Below are positions 30,849 to 39,752 of a stretch of DNA of 64,000 nucleotides, piece after piece; position 1 is the stretch's first letter; every line of letters starts with the position of its first letter. Source of the DNA: Bdellovibrionales bacterium (GTDB lineage: Bacteria; Bdellovibrionota; UBA1018; CAIMNF01); contig JAFEAO010000003.1 of NCBI GenBank assembly GCA_018266375.1, forward strand, positions 313,578 to 377,577, read 5' to 3'. Below the pieces are notes generated by a model. The model worked only from the letters and a program-made list of their open reading frames with translations. It was not told the DNA's origin and ran no database searches. The translations under genes were made by a program, and so were the position numbers.

Positions 30849-32665
30849 AGCTGATCGAGCCAAGCCCGGACTTGTTTTACGCCGTCGACATCGTTGGTCG
30901 CGCGGAGTAGACGCTCTTTTTTGAGCAAGAGCTCTTTGTTCCAGGGTTCCACGCGGAGAGCTCGGTTCAAATCGTTGATCGATTCGGCGATATTGCCAGC
31001 TCTTTCATTGAACTCGGAACTAATCTGCCGGCAATAGACGTTTTCGGGATCATCTTGAAGGCAACGTTGGATTTCTTCGGCCACGATAGGACGATAGCGG
31101 TCGGCTTTCTTGTATTCAAAGTGTTTGATCGCGTCGAGGTTCTCCGGAGTACGCTTGAATAAAACGATCCCGGCGTTGTCGAAGTAAACCATCGCCCAAT
31201 CTTTTTGAGGGTAGAAGTGATCGAGGTCGAGTGAACGTTTGAACTGGATTTTTTCTAAAACAGCGGTGATCTTATACTTTTCGAGAAACTGGGTGTAGAG
31301 TTCGGGCGTCGCGGTCGCGTCCCGGCGCTCGCTCACGAACGAATCAAACGGCAATCTCCGGCCGTCGCTCGAAACCAGGCGACCCGGAATTTGATCCAAA
31401 ATCATCCCGCCGAAGTCCATGTGGTTGAGCGTGTATCCCACCGGCGGGTTATTTTTCAAAAACTCGATCGCCCCTTGCGGAAGAAGCGTGCGGTCGATCC
31501 CGACACCGTGATGCAGGCTCGAGAGGCGGAAGAGGTCATCCGGGATCCACTTGACGCCGGTCAATCCCACGAGACCGGCCCAAATCGCGATGGCGACGAG
31601 CTTAAACATCGGTGCGTGCGACCAAAGCGCCAGGGTCATATTCTGAAGGCCGATCGCCGCGATGGGAAGTAGGAATACCGAGAGATACGGAATCATCACC
31701 ACGTGCTTCCACGTGAAATAGCCCAGCATTAAAAACAGGAAGCCCGAAAAGAAACGATTGCGATAAGGGTGCGGGAGTTTTTCCATGCGGCGCTCGCGCA
31801 TCAGCCATATGAGCGAGATTGCCGAAAAAACAATGTACCCGAACGCGATGGTGTAAGCCCATCCGCGGTAAGCAAAAACAAAGGAGTTGCGGCCAAAGGC
31901 TTCTGTCTCGGTGTGAGAGATAAACGGGAGGAAAGCAGTGACCGCGTTGGTGCCGTTCGGGCTAATGAGCCAGCAGAGCAATCCGAGAACGGCGATGAGC
32001 GCCCGGTGTCGCGGTTTTATCTCGCTCAAGGTGAGTACCCAAACGGAGAAAAATCCGTAACCTAAGAGGAATGTGCCGGAGTGAGCGTTGGCCCAGGTCA
32101 CAAGGACTGCCATCGCGAGCCCGATCCGGGTTTTGTTCTTAAGCTCCGATACCGAGATCGCGATCAAAAGGGAAAATAATATCGTCGTGACGAAATTAAC
32201 GCTCAAGAAGAGCTGCCAGTGGCACATGAGATAGATTAAAAGCGGGAAGGCCGCGAAGGTTAGAATGCGAGTGACGAACAAGTTCGTGGACTGGCTCTTC
32301 ATCGTTTTACGGAGAATCAGGGCTTGAACCGTAATCCAGAGCATGACAAGAAAGCTACGAAGTTCGCAGAGGCCCTCATAGGATTTCAGGCGTTGAACGG
32401 CGGCAAAAATAATCGAAGTAAGGCCTTGCGAAGGTACCCAGTCGAGGCCTGAAGCGGTAAAAGACCAGCGATCGGGACTGACGGGTTGGCCTAGGAGGAG
32501 ATCGCGGCCCACGCGGAGTTGCCAGAAGACATCGTACTCGTGCAATTGATAGAGTGAGAGATAACCCGCAATCATGAGGACGGTGCCGAAAACGAGAAAC
32601 TCAACTCCTCTGAGTGTCTTCAATAACTTCATTTTCGGGTCGATGTGGCGATAAGTCAATGCCAA
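30845..32665 (-). CDS. Large polytopic membrane protein with periplasmic/TPR-like tail
   Basis: A 606-residue inner-membrane protein with about ten to eleven hydrophobic helices in residues 15-390. The first loop (YDVFWQLRVGRDLLLGQP) contains acidic residues after helix one, as in GT-C type lipid-linked glycosyltransferases. The soluble C-terminal third (about 400-606) ends with a TPR-like pair (AESINDLNRALRVEPWNKEL). A role in moving sugars onto envelope polymers is plausible but unproven. It starts 12 bases after the 988-aa exported protein, so the two are likely co-expressed. Met12 (32632) is an alternative start. Confidence 0.72.
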   Translation of the reverse strand: MALTYRHIDPKMKLLKTLRGVEFLVFGTVLMIAGYLSLYQLHEYDVFWQLRVGRDLLLGQPVSPDRWSFTASGLDWVPSQGLTSIIFAAVQRLKSYEGLCELRSFLVMLWITVQALILRKTMKSQSTNLFVTRILTFAAFPLLIYLMCHWQLFLSVNFVTTILFSLLIAISVSELKNKTRIGLAMAVLVTWANAHSGTFLLGYGFFSVWVLTLSEIKPRHRALIAVLGLLCWLISPNGTNAVTAFLPFISHTETEAFGRNSFVFAYRGWAYTIAFGYIVFSAISLIWLMRERRMEKLPHPYRNRFFSGFLFLMLGYFTWKHVVMIPYLSVFLLPIAAIGLQNMTLALWSHAPMFKLVAIAIWAGLVGLTGVKWIPDDLFRLSSLHHGVGIDRTLLPQGAIEFLKNNPPVGYTLNHMDFGGMILDQIPGRLVSSDGRRLPFDSFVSERRDATATPELYTQFLEKYKITAVLEKIQFKRSLDLDHFYPQKDWAMVYFDNAGIVLFKRTPENLDAIKHFEYKKADRYRPIVAEEIQRCLQDDPENVYCRQISSEFNERAGNIAESINDLNRALRVEPWNKELLLKKERLLRATNDVDGVKQVRAWLDQL

Positions 32666-32677
32666 GCGCCGTGCGCG

Positions 32678-35644
32678 TCAGAAAATTCGGCCGGTAATCC
32701 ACTGAGAATAGAACTCGCCATCGGTCATCCCGAGTTTATTTTGAGTCGCTGACAGCGGCCCCGCTTTGATGGCCCTGCCTTTGATTTCTTGGATGTCCAT
32801 CGTGCGGATTGGGGTATCGCTCGCTGGGGTTGGCAAAATACCTTCTGCTTTGGTGTAGATATGGACGTTTTGCTCTCCGCCCATCATTCGGATGAATTCA
32901 TCAGGATCGAGGTAGTCGTTGGCCATAGTGAGAGCCTTCATCAATTGTTTGGACGAACGCTCTTTACGGAACTTCGCGAAGGCGTCATAGATATCATCGG
33001 CGCTTTGATTGCCTTCCTCGTCCTCGACGATTTCGTCTTCGCTGAAAGCGGCACGTCTGGCTGATGCGCGATAGATGTCATTGCGGTTTAAGTTTTCGAT
33101 ATTTTCGAGTGCGGCGTTACTGATTTCGGTGTTCACGCTGATGTTGTAGAGCATGACTTCGGGAGCGGCTGCCATCTCTTTGGTCGCGTTGACCTGGAAG
33201 CCAGCGTCGCCTGAGATTTTGCGCAATAGCCTTTGGAGCTTGCGTGGAGTGATTCTCCAACCGTTATAGGCTTTGGTGAGTTTTACAAACGAGCTTTGCA
33301 CGTTGTTTTGCCCGTCGACTTCGCCTTCGTATTGAACCACGGTGCTCTTGCCTTTACCGAAAAGGGTGTAGCCCGGACTTGCCGGCTCGACACCGGTGAA
33401 CATCGACATGTTCCCGGCGGTCGGAATGCGGAAGATGAGGCCTAAAATATCGTTGCTCGCCTTTTGATAGTTGCGACCCCAAACTTTGGCGAAGTAATCG
33501 CGGATGAAGTTGCGTTTCTGGCCTTCGGGGCTTTCGACCGAGAGGTCCATGTTGGATTTCAGGTGCCGTCCGGTAAACCAGAGGAAGCGGTTCTCGTTGT
33601 TCCGTTCTCTAAATTTGTTGCGGATCACGTAAGGCTTGACGTGGGCCTGCAAGACCTCGAGGTTTCCCGCCATGGCGGGTTTTACCCATTCCGCGCTCAC
33701 ATTATTAAGCGGGACCGGGAAGAACTGCGTCGTCACCGCTCCGTTATTTTTGTTCCAGGTGTAAGTGTAGAGTGGGAACGTCGCTTTGTCCTGTGCATCG
33801 GGTTTTGAAACCAGGAAACGTGCCCAGTGCGGGATCTTGACCCTGATGCCGAGACTCAGGGTGAGCGCGAGGTCATGTGCTTCAGCGAAATCCGTGTGTA
33901 CTTGGATCGTGTCCTCGTCTTTACGGTAAATATGGACGCGATTCAAGATGAATTCAGAAGCGGCGCCGTTCGCGCTCACTTCAAAGTACTGGTACGCGAG
34001 AGCTGCGGCTTTCAACGCAGCATTGCCGACCAAGCTGTCGGTGATGATCAGGGATTGACCCGGCTTCAGGTATTTCTTGAGGAGCTCGATGCTAATGCCT
34101 TTTGCCTTGCCCTTGATCATGTACGGAAGCGGTGAGCTCTTAAACGTTTCGCTATTGGCCTCGGCAAAGTTATTGACCGGACGAACGAGGGTGTAAGTGC
34201 GGGAGACCGCGAGATCTCCGCGCAAGTTGGCGCTGAGTGGAGTCGGGCCGCCTTGAAGGTTAAGCTGTCCGCCGGCGTCGATGCGAACACCGATTTGATC
34301 GGTGACTTGGAGAACGTTGTTGGTGCCCAAGAAGCTTCCGGTGACCACTTCGCGGTTTAGGATCAATTGACCGTAAGCAAACCCAAAACCCCAGGTTCCG
34401 AGCGGCACTTTGCCGAGCTGGCCGGTTTGCTGGTAGTTCTGCAACTGGTCGGCGAGTTCTTTCGCGGTTTGATCGTCGTAGGCTTTGACGATATCGGTAT
34501 GCATGAACGGCAAGTCGTTGAACTTTTTGACCGCAAGAGCCAGGAGGATGCTGAATGCTTGGGTGTTTGTAAAGTTTTTGAGTCCGCCTGCGGTCGCCGC
34601 AGTGGACGGAGTGACGGTCGAAAAACGGGATGCATACCCCGGCCAATCTTGTCCGCGGAGGACACCGTCTTGGAGTTCCATGCCGACGCTGATTTTTTCG
34701 TCGATGCTCAGGCCATCGCGGTTCGGAGCGTAGTAGGCGAGCAGGCTTTCGGAGCGTGCGATCAGCTTTTCGACGACAAGCGCTTGGACGGCATGAGGGA
34801 AGCGTGCCTGACGGACGACGTGCTCGAAGTCGGTGCGCTTGAGCTGGCCTAAGCGCCCGATGATTTTGACCATGTCGGCTTCGGTCGGGTGCAAGCGATC
34901 GGCCATCGGCGTGTTGACCCGGAAGCCTTGAGCTTCCGGCGTTCCCGCGATCCATGAATATAAGTTCACATCTTCGGCCATGTCGCCTAACACATATGGC
35001 GCAAGGAGCTCGGGTGAATTAAACGCCGGGTTGATATCGGTATCGATCGAGATCGCCACGTCCTGAAGAAGGAGAGTCACGTCGGTTTCTTCGATGATCC
35101 AACGATTGGCGGCGGCCTGAGATTGTTGCTCGAGTTTATTTTTAAAATCTTCCTTTTCTTGCGTGGAGCCGAAGTGGAGTTTGAACTTCGGCAAGTAGGC
35201 CATGGCCGGGAACGCATAGCCCAAGCGTTGGAGAAGTTCTTTTTTGAGGAGCAGGCTGTGCAGCGTCAGCCCGAGCGCGACCCGGCGGGTGAAGGTCTCG
35301 CGTTTAAAGTTTTGCGTGCTGACTTTGATCGAAAGCGTGTCTGCATCGATGGTGCCGGTCGCAAGCCAGGTCCCGTCGATTTCGCCAGCGAGCGCTTCCT
35401 CGGTCTTTATCCCCCTCCAGGCATCCAGCGACCAATCGGTGGGCTTCCAGATATCGGCTGACGGCGGGGTTCCGGGTGCGATGCGCGGGAGGAGCGAATC
35501 GGCTTCCGCTTTTTTTAGCGCCGCCACATCCTGCGGATCAGCTTGAAGCACATTGGCATCTGCATGTACGTAAGCGGGCGTCGCGATTCCGGAGAACGCG
35601 ACAAGGCAAAACCATGCAAATGCGGAGTGAAAGTGGCGGAGCAT
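32678..35644 (-). CDS. 988-residue exported protein of unknown function
   Basis: A very large exported protein. The ATG at 35644 begins a signal peptide (MLRHFHSAFAWFCLVAFSG, likely cut after VHA). An upstream in-frame start at 35677 would add 11 residues and misplace the signal. The mature part has no membrane helix. It combines helical stretches (about 150-350) with a beta-rich centre (GVRIDAGGQLNLQGG, about 460-700) and a charged helical end. No family is recognised. It is followed 12 bases later by the 606-aa membrane protein and preceded by an AT-rich palindrome. Codon use matches the region, so it is not an obvious import. Confidence 0.72.
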   Translation of the reverse strand: MLRHFHSAFAWFCLVAFSGIATPAYVHADANVLQADPQDVAALKKAEADSLLPRIAPGTPPSADIWKPTDWSLDAWRGIKTEEALAGEIDGTWLATGTIDADTLSIKVSTQNFKRETFTRRVALGLTLHSLLLKKELLQRLGYAFPAMAYLPKFKLHFGSTQEKEDFKNKLEQQSQAAANRWIIEETDVTLLLQDVAISIDTDINPAFNSPELLAPYVLGDMAEDVNLYSWIAGTPEAQGFRVNTPMADRLHPTEADMVKIIGRLGQLKRTDFEHVVRQARFPHAVQALVVEKLIARSESLLAYYAPNRDGLSIDEKISVGMELQDGVLRGQDWPGYASRFSTVTPSTAATAGGLKNFTNTQAFSILLALAVKKFNDLPFMHTDIVKAYDDQTAKELADQLQNYQQTGQLGKVPLGTWGFGFAYGQLILNREVVTGSFLGTNNVLQVTDQIGVRIDAGGQLNLQGGPTPLSANLRGDLAVSRTYTLVRPVNNFAEANSETFKSSPLPYMIKGKAKGISIELLKKYLKPGQSLIITDSLVGNAALKAAALAYQYFEVSANGAASEFILNRVHIYRKDEDTIQVHTDFAEAHDLALTLSLGIRVKIPHWARFLVSKPDAQDKATFPLYTYTWNKNNGAVTTQFFPVPLNNVSAEWVKPAMAGNLEVLQAHVKPYVIRNKFRERNNENRFLWFTGRHLKSNMDLSVESPEGQKRNFIRDYFAKVWGRNYQKASNDILGLIFRIPTAGNMSMFTGVEPASPGYTLFGKGKSTVVQYEGEVDGQNNVQSSFVKLTKAYNGWRITPRKLQRLLRKISGDAGFQVNATKEMAAAPEVMLYNISVNTEISNAALENIENLNRNDIYRASARRAAFSEDEIVEDEEGNQSADDIYDAFAKFRKERSSKQLMKALTMANDYLDPDEFIRMMGGEQNVHIYTKAEGILPTPASDTPIRTMDIQEIKGRAIKAGPLSATQNKLGMTDGEFYSQWITGRIF

Positions 35645-35654
35645 CACGGCCGAA

Positions 35655-35682
35655 AGTGTAACATATTTATTAAACAAAACAA
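35655..35682 (-). promoter_or_regulatory. Possible promoter for the 988-aa protein
   Basis: On the minus strand TTGTTT (35682-35677), spacer 16, TACACT (35660-35655), 10 bases before the ATG at 35644. The palindrome at 35665-35693 covers the -35 box and most of the spacer. Confidence 0.4.
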
Positions 35683-35693
35683 GTTTAATAAAT
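35665..35693. repeat. Perfect 11-bp AT-rich palindrome (candidate operator)
   Basis: ATTTATTAAAC (35665-35675) and GTTTAATAAAT (35683-35693) with a 7-base centre. It lies between the O-antigen ligase-like gene and the 988-aa gene, over the latter's predicted -35 region. Its position suits a repressor site; a weak terminator for the ligase gene is the alternative. Confidence 0.6.
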
Positions 35694-35727
35694 AAACGAA
35701 GTTAATTGATAAGATTTGGTAACATTG

Positions 35728-37017
35728 TCAGGTGGAAGCGCGGTTTCGAGCCAATAATCCGCTGAAAATAAGCGATAAGCCTACAGCCAACATCTGTTGG
35801 TGCATAACCTTGCCTTCCCAAAATGTGACGTTGGTGAGGCCGTTAAAGTGCAGGAGGAGCAAGCCCACGAAGAAGCCCCAAGACAGGTCCGCGATCCAAA
35901 GCTGGCCTGCGGCTTCGGCCCGGCGGGAGTTGCGGTAGGTGAGGCGTAGGGTAAACCAAGACCAGCCTAACCAGGCGATGAGACCGATGATCCCGGTTCC
36001 GCCCAGCATCTCAAAGAAGTTGCTGTGGGCATGACCCCAAAAATAGTCGTGATAGTGCTCGGGATCGAGTTGCTTGAAATAAAATTCCGACATCTCCTGA
36101 GTTTTGAGCCAGCCGATACCGGTGAGCGGATTGTGCTTGAAGTAATCGATGTTCGCGACCCAAAGATGGAGGCGCTCGCTGATTCCCATGCCGTTTTGGA
36201 TGCGTTCCTTCATCGCCGGTGTAAAGCATGCGGCGATCGTGAGCGCGGTGAACCCGCCAAACCACGCTAGGAACTGTTTGCGACTCAAGTAACGAGCGAG
36301 GAGGAGGGCGATGCCGATCGGAAGCGAGAGCCATGCCGTACGCGCGTAGCTCAAGAACAAGATGAGGAGGCCCACGAGTCCGACGATCAACTCAAAACGA
36401 GGGATGCGTTTTTCGCGGGTGTACAACCCCAGTGCCACGGCGAGCGCGCAGAAGGTCGGGAACGGGATGATGCTCGCGGTGGACAGGTGGTGACCAAAAA
36501 ACAAAATTGCATGGTAGTGCGTCGGATTGGTCGGAATGACCTGCATCAGCGGCCACCCGGTGTTGTACTGGATGACCGCGATCACGCCCAAAAACAAAAC
36601 CATGCAGCACCAAAAGCGGAACGTGCGCTGGAGCAGCGTGAGCGCCTCATCCGATCCGCGCGTCATGCGGTAGAATCCATGCATGAGGACCATCGGAATC
36701 AGCATATACCAGATTTTTAAAAATCCATGCGCAGTCACGTCCGGCGCGACTCCCGCGTAAGTCACAGGCCAAATCTTCGCGACAATCAAACTCAGCAAGC
36801 AGGTGCCGGCGACCGCCCAACCCCAAAAACGATACGCCTGATATTCTTCAACCGAGGCCGGCGCGACCCATGCCGGCGCACGCACGATTAAAGCCGCAAG
36901 CAGGCATAAGAACACGACGAGAAACGACGGATTCATTCCCGCCATCGCCGTGAGGCTCAACACCGCGTAGAGAGGGAGAACCCAGTAAAAGATTCGCGAG
37001 AGGCTGGAGGCATTCAT
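35728..37017 (-). CDS. O-antigen ligase/polymerase-family membrane protein
   Basis: A 429-residue protein of about twelve membrane helices with the Wzy_C/WaaL features: the SYARTAWLSLPIGIALL helix with its arginine, and the large periplasmic loop with LTGIGWLKTQEMSEFY and HAHSNFFEMLGGTGIIG. Such proteins join O-antigen or other polysaccharide to lipid A core or polymerise repeat units. The ATG overlaps the stop of the upstream transporter by 4 bases (ATGA), which puts it in an operon with an amino-acid transporter of no obvious relation. Substrate unknown. Confidence 0.82.
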   Translation of the reverse strand: MNASSLSRIFYWVLPLYAVLSLTAMAGMNPSFLVVFLCLLAALIVRAPAWVAPASVEEYQAYRFWGWAVAGTCLLSLIVAKIWPVTYAGVAPDVTAHGFLKIWYMLIPMVLMHGFYRMTRGSDEALTLLQRTFRFWCCMVLFLGVIAVIQYNTGWPLMQVIPTNPTHYHAILFFGHHLSTASIIPFPTFCALAVALGLYTREKRIPRFELIVGLVGLLILFLSYARTAWLSLPIGIALLLARYLSRKQFLAWFGGFTALTIAACFTPAMKERIQNGMGISERLHLWVANIDYFKHNPLTGIGWLKTQEMSEFYFKQLDPEHYHDYFWGHAHSNFFEMLGGTGIIGLIAWLGWSWFTLRLTYRNSRRAEAAGQLWIADLSWGFFVGLLLLHFNGLTNVTFWEGKVMHQQMLAVGLSLIFSGLLARNRAST

Positions 37018-38504
37018 CCGGTTTTCTTTTTGAGGTTGTACTCAAGTCGGCGCGCCAGGCGCACGAACGGATAACCGATCGCGAAGTAAATGAGCGCAAC
37101 CAGGATACCGAGGCCCAGGTGGTCGAAGTAAGTCGATGCAAGCTGCGAGTAGATCGTGGTGAGTTCGACCATCGTGATGACCGACACGAGCGACGAGTCC
37201 TTGATCAAAGAGATAAAATCGTTGGTCATCGGAGGGAGAATGATCCGGTACGCTTGCGGGAAAATCACGTGAATGAACCGCTGAATCGGCGAGAGCGCCA
37301 GCGCCTGTGCGGCCTCAAGCTGGCTCCGGGGAATCGCTTCAATCCCGGCGCGATAGTTCTCCGCCTCATAAGCGCCGTAGTTGAACCCCAAGCCCATGAT
37401 TGCCGCCCAGAACGGGGTGAGGCTTACCCCCAAGTAGGGAAGGCCGAAGAAAATCAAATAGAGTTGGATCAGAAGCGGAGTTCCGCGCAGCAGTTCGACG
37501 ATCGTTTGTCCGATCATCGCGACGGGGCCCGTTCCGTAAAGCCGCATGAGCGCGAGCATGAGTCCGAACGCGATCGCCACGAACATCGAGATCACCGAGA
37601 TTTCGATCGAAGTCGCGGCACCCTTGAGCAGGATCGGCATCAGAGACGCGTAACGATCCATGCGCTCTTTGAAAGTCATGGTTTTAGATTTGAGGTCCGC
37701 CACCTTTTGAAACTCGGAAGTGTCGTTGACCGACTCGGTCTTCAGGTTGAGTTCGCGCACCGTAAAAGGGTGGAGCAAGTTCCACTTCGCCAAAATTTTC
37801 GCGAGCTCGCCCGATTCGATCAATGTTTTGATCGCGGTATTGAGCTCGGGGACGATTTCAGGGTGCTTTTTTGAGACCGCGACGCCGTAGAACATTTTAC
37901 CGACCGGATCGCCGACGGCTTTGAGCTTCGGGTTCGGGTACGCGTAGTAGAGCGCGATCGGATAATCGATAAAGAAAGCATCGATGCGTTTGTTTTGAAC
38001 GTCGGTGTAGCCCTGGTCTTCTTCTTCGTAGAAAACGATTTTGGCTTTGGTTTGCTTTTCAAGAATGTAGTGCGCGAGTGATGCTTTGAGCGTCCCAGCT
38101 TTCTTGCCTTTTAAATCCTCGATCGACTTGATGTGGGCGTTATCGGCGTTGACGATCAGTTGCTCAAATGTCGAGTAATACGGGTTCGAAAATAAAACCT
38201 GCTCTTGGCGCTCGGGTGTAATCTCGATCCCGTTGGCGGCGACGTCGTAATCGCCGCGCTCTAGACCCGGCACCAACGATTCCCATTCGTTTTGAACGAA
38301 CACGAGTTTGCGTCCCATACGTGTCGCGATTGCGGTCATGATGTCGAGCTCGAAGCCCAACTTCTTGGTCGGATCGTTTGGATCGATGAACATATACGGC
38401 ACGCCCGACTTGGCGTCGGCCGCCCAGCGGAGCTCCTTGGTAGGCCCGGCTTGAGCAGTCGCGATGAGAACAAGAGGCGAAAGAACCCGGAGCAAAGTGG
38501 TCAT
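37014..38504 (-). CDS. Amino-acid ABC transporter: binding protein fused to permease
   Basis: A 496-residue fusion. Residues 1-20 are a signal sequence, about 25-250 a family-3 solute-binding domain (WAADAKSGVPYMF, GFELDIMTAIATRMGRKL, GDYDVAANGIEITPERQ), and about 290-490 a polar amino-acid permease of the HisMQ type (LLKGAATSIEISVISMFVAIAFG; EAAQALALSPIQRFIHVIFPQA as the ATPase-docking loop). Fused forms are known in some bacteria, such as GlnPQ of Gram-positives. No ATPase gene lies beside it. ATG at 38504 is chosen over the frame start at 38543 because it begins the signal sequence. Confidence 0.88.
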   Translation of the reverse strand: MTTLLRVLSPLVLIATAQAGPTKELRWAADAKSGVPYMFIDPNDPTKKLGFELDIMTAIATRMGRKLVFVQNEWESLVPGLERGDYDVAANGIEITPERQEQVLFSNPYYSTFEQLIVNADNAHIKSIEDLKGKKAGTLKASLAHYILEKQTKAKIVFYEEEDQGYTDVQNKRIDAFFIDYPIALYYAYPNPKLKAVGDPVGKMFYGVAVSKKHPEIVPELNTAIKTLIESGELAKILAKWNLLHPFTVRELNLKTESVNDTSEFQKVADLKSKTMTFKERMDRYASLMPILLKGAATSIEISVISMFVAIAFGLMLALMRLYGTGPVAMIGQTIVELLRGTPLLIQLYLIFFGLPYLGVSLTPFWAAIMGLGFNYGAYEAENYRAGIEAIPRSQLEAAQALALSPIQRFIHVIFPQAYRIILPPMTNDFISLIKDSSLVSVITMVELTTIYSQLASTYFDHLGLGILVALIYFAIGYPFVRLARRLEYNLKKKTG

Positions 38505-38573
38505 CGTTGTCTTTATTGATAACGCAAATGGACGGGAAAGCAATGTGTGTTTTGGGTGAGTTATTTAACGGGA

Positions 38574-39014
38574 TTATTTAACGGTCAGGGTGAGCAGGAT
38601 ACGGACGTAACCGGCTTCGTTTTCGAGGTAGACGGTGTAGGAGGCACGAGCCACTTTCTCTTTGGCCGTTCCTACAAGCGACAGGTGCTCGGCATCGAGC
38701 TCAAGTCCGTTTGGAAGTGGAGTACGTGAGAGAAGCTCCACGCGCTTCGGTACCCCTTCATCGCACTGAATCACGTTCGGTTGAATCGTGGAGTTAAACG
38801 CGTAGGTCGGCGTTGGATTCGTAAAATGGCAGTTAACGAGTTTGGAGTTGGAGATCGGGAAGGTCTCGACACTTGGTGCGGGGTTGCCGCCCACGGCCGG
38901 AGCGTCTTTACCCTTCGAACAGCCTGTGACGGCCAAACCAAAGCCGAGGATCATCGCTGTTCTAAAAACCGCTGCCTTGAGTGCGTTTGATTGTAGCCGC
39001 CCGAGGTTCATCAT
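38574..39014 (-). CDS. Small lipoprotein with an Ig-like domain
   Basis: About 146 residues from the ATG at 39014, with a lipobox AVTGC (Cys32; Cys12 if the start is Met21). The C-terminal 70 residues (LLSRTPLPNGLELDAEHLSL, GTAKEKVARASYTVYLENEAG, ending LLTLTVK) resemble bacterial putative-Ig (He_PIG) domains that end in LTITV-like strands. Two cysteines (VNCHF, VIQCDE) may pair. It follows maiA on the same strand. Function unknown, probably envelope surface. Confidence 0.65.
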   Translation of the reverse strand: MMNLGRLQSNALKAAVFRTAMILGFGLAVTGCSKGKDAPAVGGNPAPSVETFPISNSKLVNCHFTNPTPTYAFNSTIQPNVIQCDEGVPKRVELLSRTPLPNGLELDAEHLSLVGTAKEKVARASYTVYLENEAGYVRILLTLTVK

Positions 39015-39073
39015 CCTTATTCTATTTTGGGTGAGCCTGTGCGCGACAGCAAGCGAATTCTGGCCGCCCAAAA

Positions 39074-39736
39074 TCAAACGGAAGGAATAACGGCGGGCTT
39101 AAAGCGGTCCGGATGAGAAGCCCGGTAAGCCGGGGTAACTATACAGGATTCGTAGATTCGAGTCACCGTAGGCAAATCCCGGAATGGGACTTCAAAACGT
39201 TCAGCGTTATAGATTTGAGGGAGAAGGCAGCAATCGGCCACCGTCAGTTGGTTGCCATACGAATAAGCTCCGGCAACCGGTTTTGCCAGTTCCTCGTAGA
39301 TTTCGAGACCATTGCGGATCCAATGTTGATTCCACTTTTTTTGCTCGGCTGCGTCCGAAGAATGAAGCGTAAAGACCGGGATATTTTGAATCGGTTGCGT
39401 TCCGGCGTTGATGACCTCGGCCAGTGCCCATGCTTTTGCGCGAGCAATCGGATCTTCAGGATAGAGTTTCGGGCCGGAGGAATGAGCGCGGTCCAAGTAA
39501 TCGATGATCGCCAGCGATTCGGTGAGGCGCTCGAGTTTACCGCTATGTTGAAACTCGAGAACCGGAACGAAGCCCGCCGGATTGCGAGCGAGATGCTCGG
39601 CGCTTTCGGATTCGCCGTTGAGTAAGTTTACTGCAACCGGTTTGTACTCGATATTTTTTGCGGCAAACGCATAACGCACGCGCCAACTGCTCGAAGATCT
39701 CCAGTAGTGATAGAGCGTGTATGCGGGTATCGGCAT
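39074..39736 (-). CDS. maiA: Maleylacetoacetate isomerase (zeta-class glutathione transferase)
   Basis: MaiA converts maleylacetoacetate to fumarylacetoacetate in tyrosine breakdown, using glutathione. The 220-residue protein has the zeta-class signature YHYWRSSSSWRVRYAF, the cis-proline motif GFVPVLEF, the glutathione-contact LTESLAIIDYLDRA and EVINAGTQPIQN. The ATG at 39736 is preceded by GGAGA; the open frame reaches further but adds non-homologous residues. It lies 16 bases after the FAH-family gene, forming the last two steps of the pathway. Confidence 0.92.
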   Translation of the reverse strand: MPIPAYTLYHYWRSSSSWRVRYAFAAKNIEYKPVAVNLLNGESESAEHLARNPAGFVPVLEFQHSGKLERLTESLAIIDYLDRAHSSGPKLYPEDPIARAKAWALAEVINAGTQPIQNIPVFTLHSSDAAEQKKWNQHWIRNGLEIYEELAKPVAGAYSYGNQLTVADCCLLPQIYNAERFEVPFRDLPTVTRIYESCIVTPAYRASHPDRFKPAVIPSV

Positions 39737-39752
39737 CGTTGCTGACTCTCCG

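Noticed and set aside
34260-34955. Arg/Pro-rich minus-strand frame within the 988-aa gene
   Set aside because: Out-of-frame shadow on the same strand with repetitive composition.
38561-38584. Two copies of TTATTTAACGG
   Set aside because: Only 11 bp, one copy spans the end of the lipoprotein gene; likely chance.
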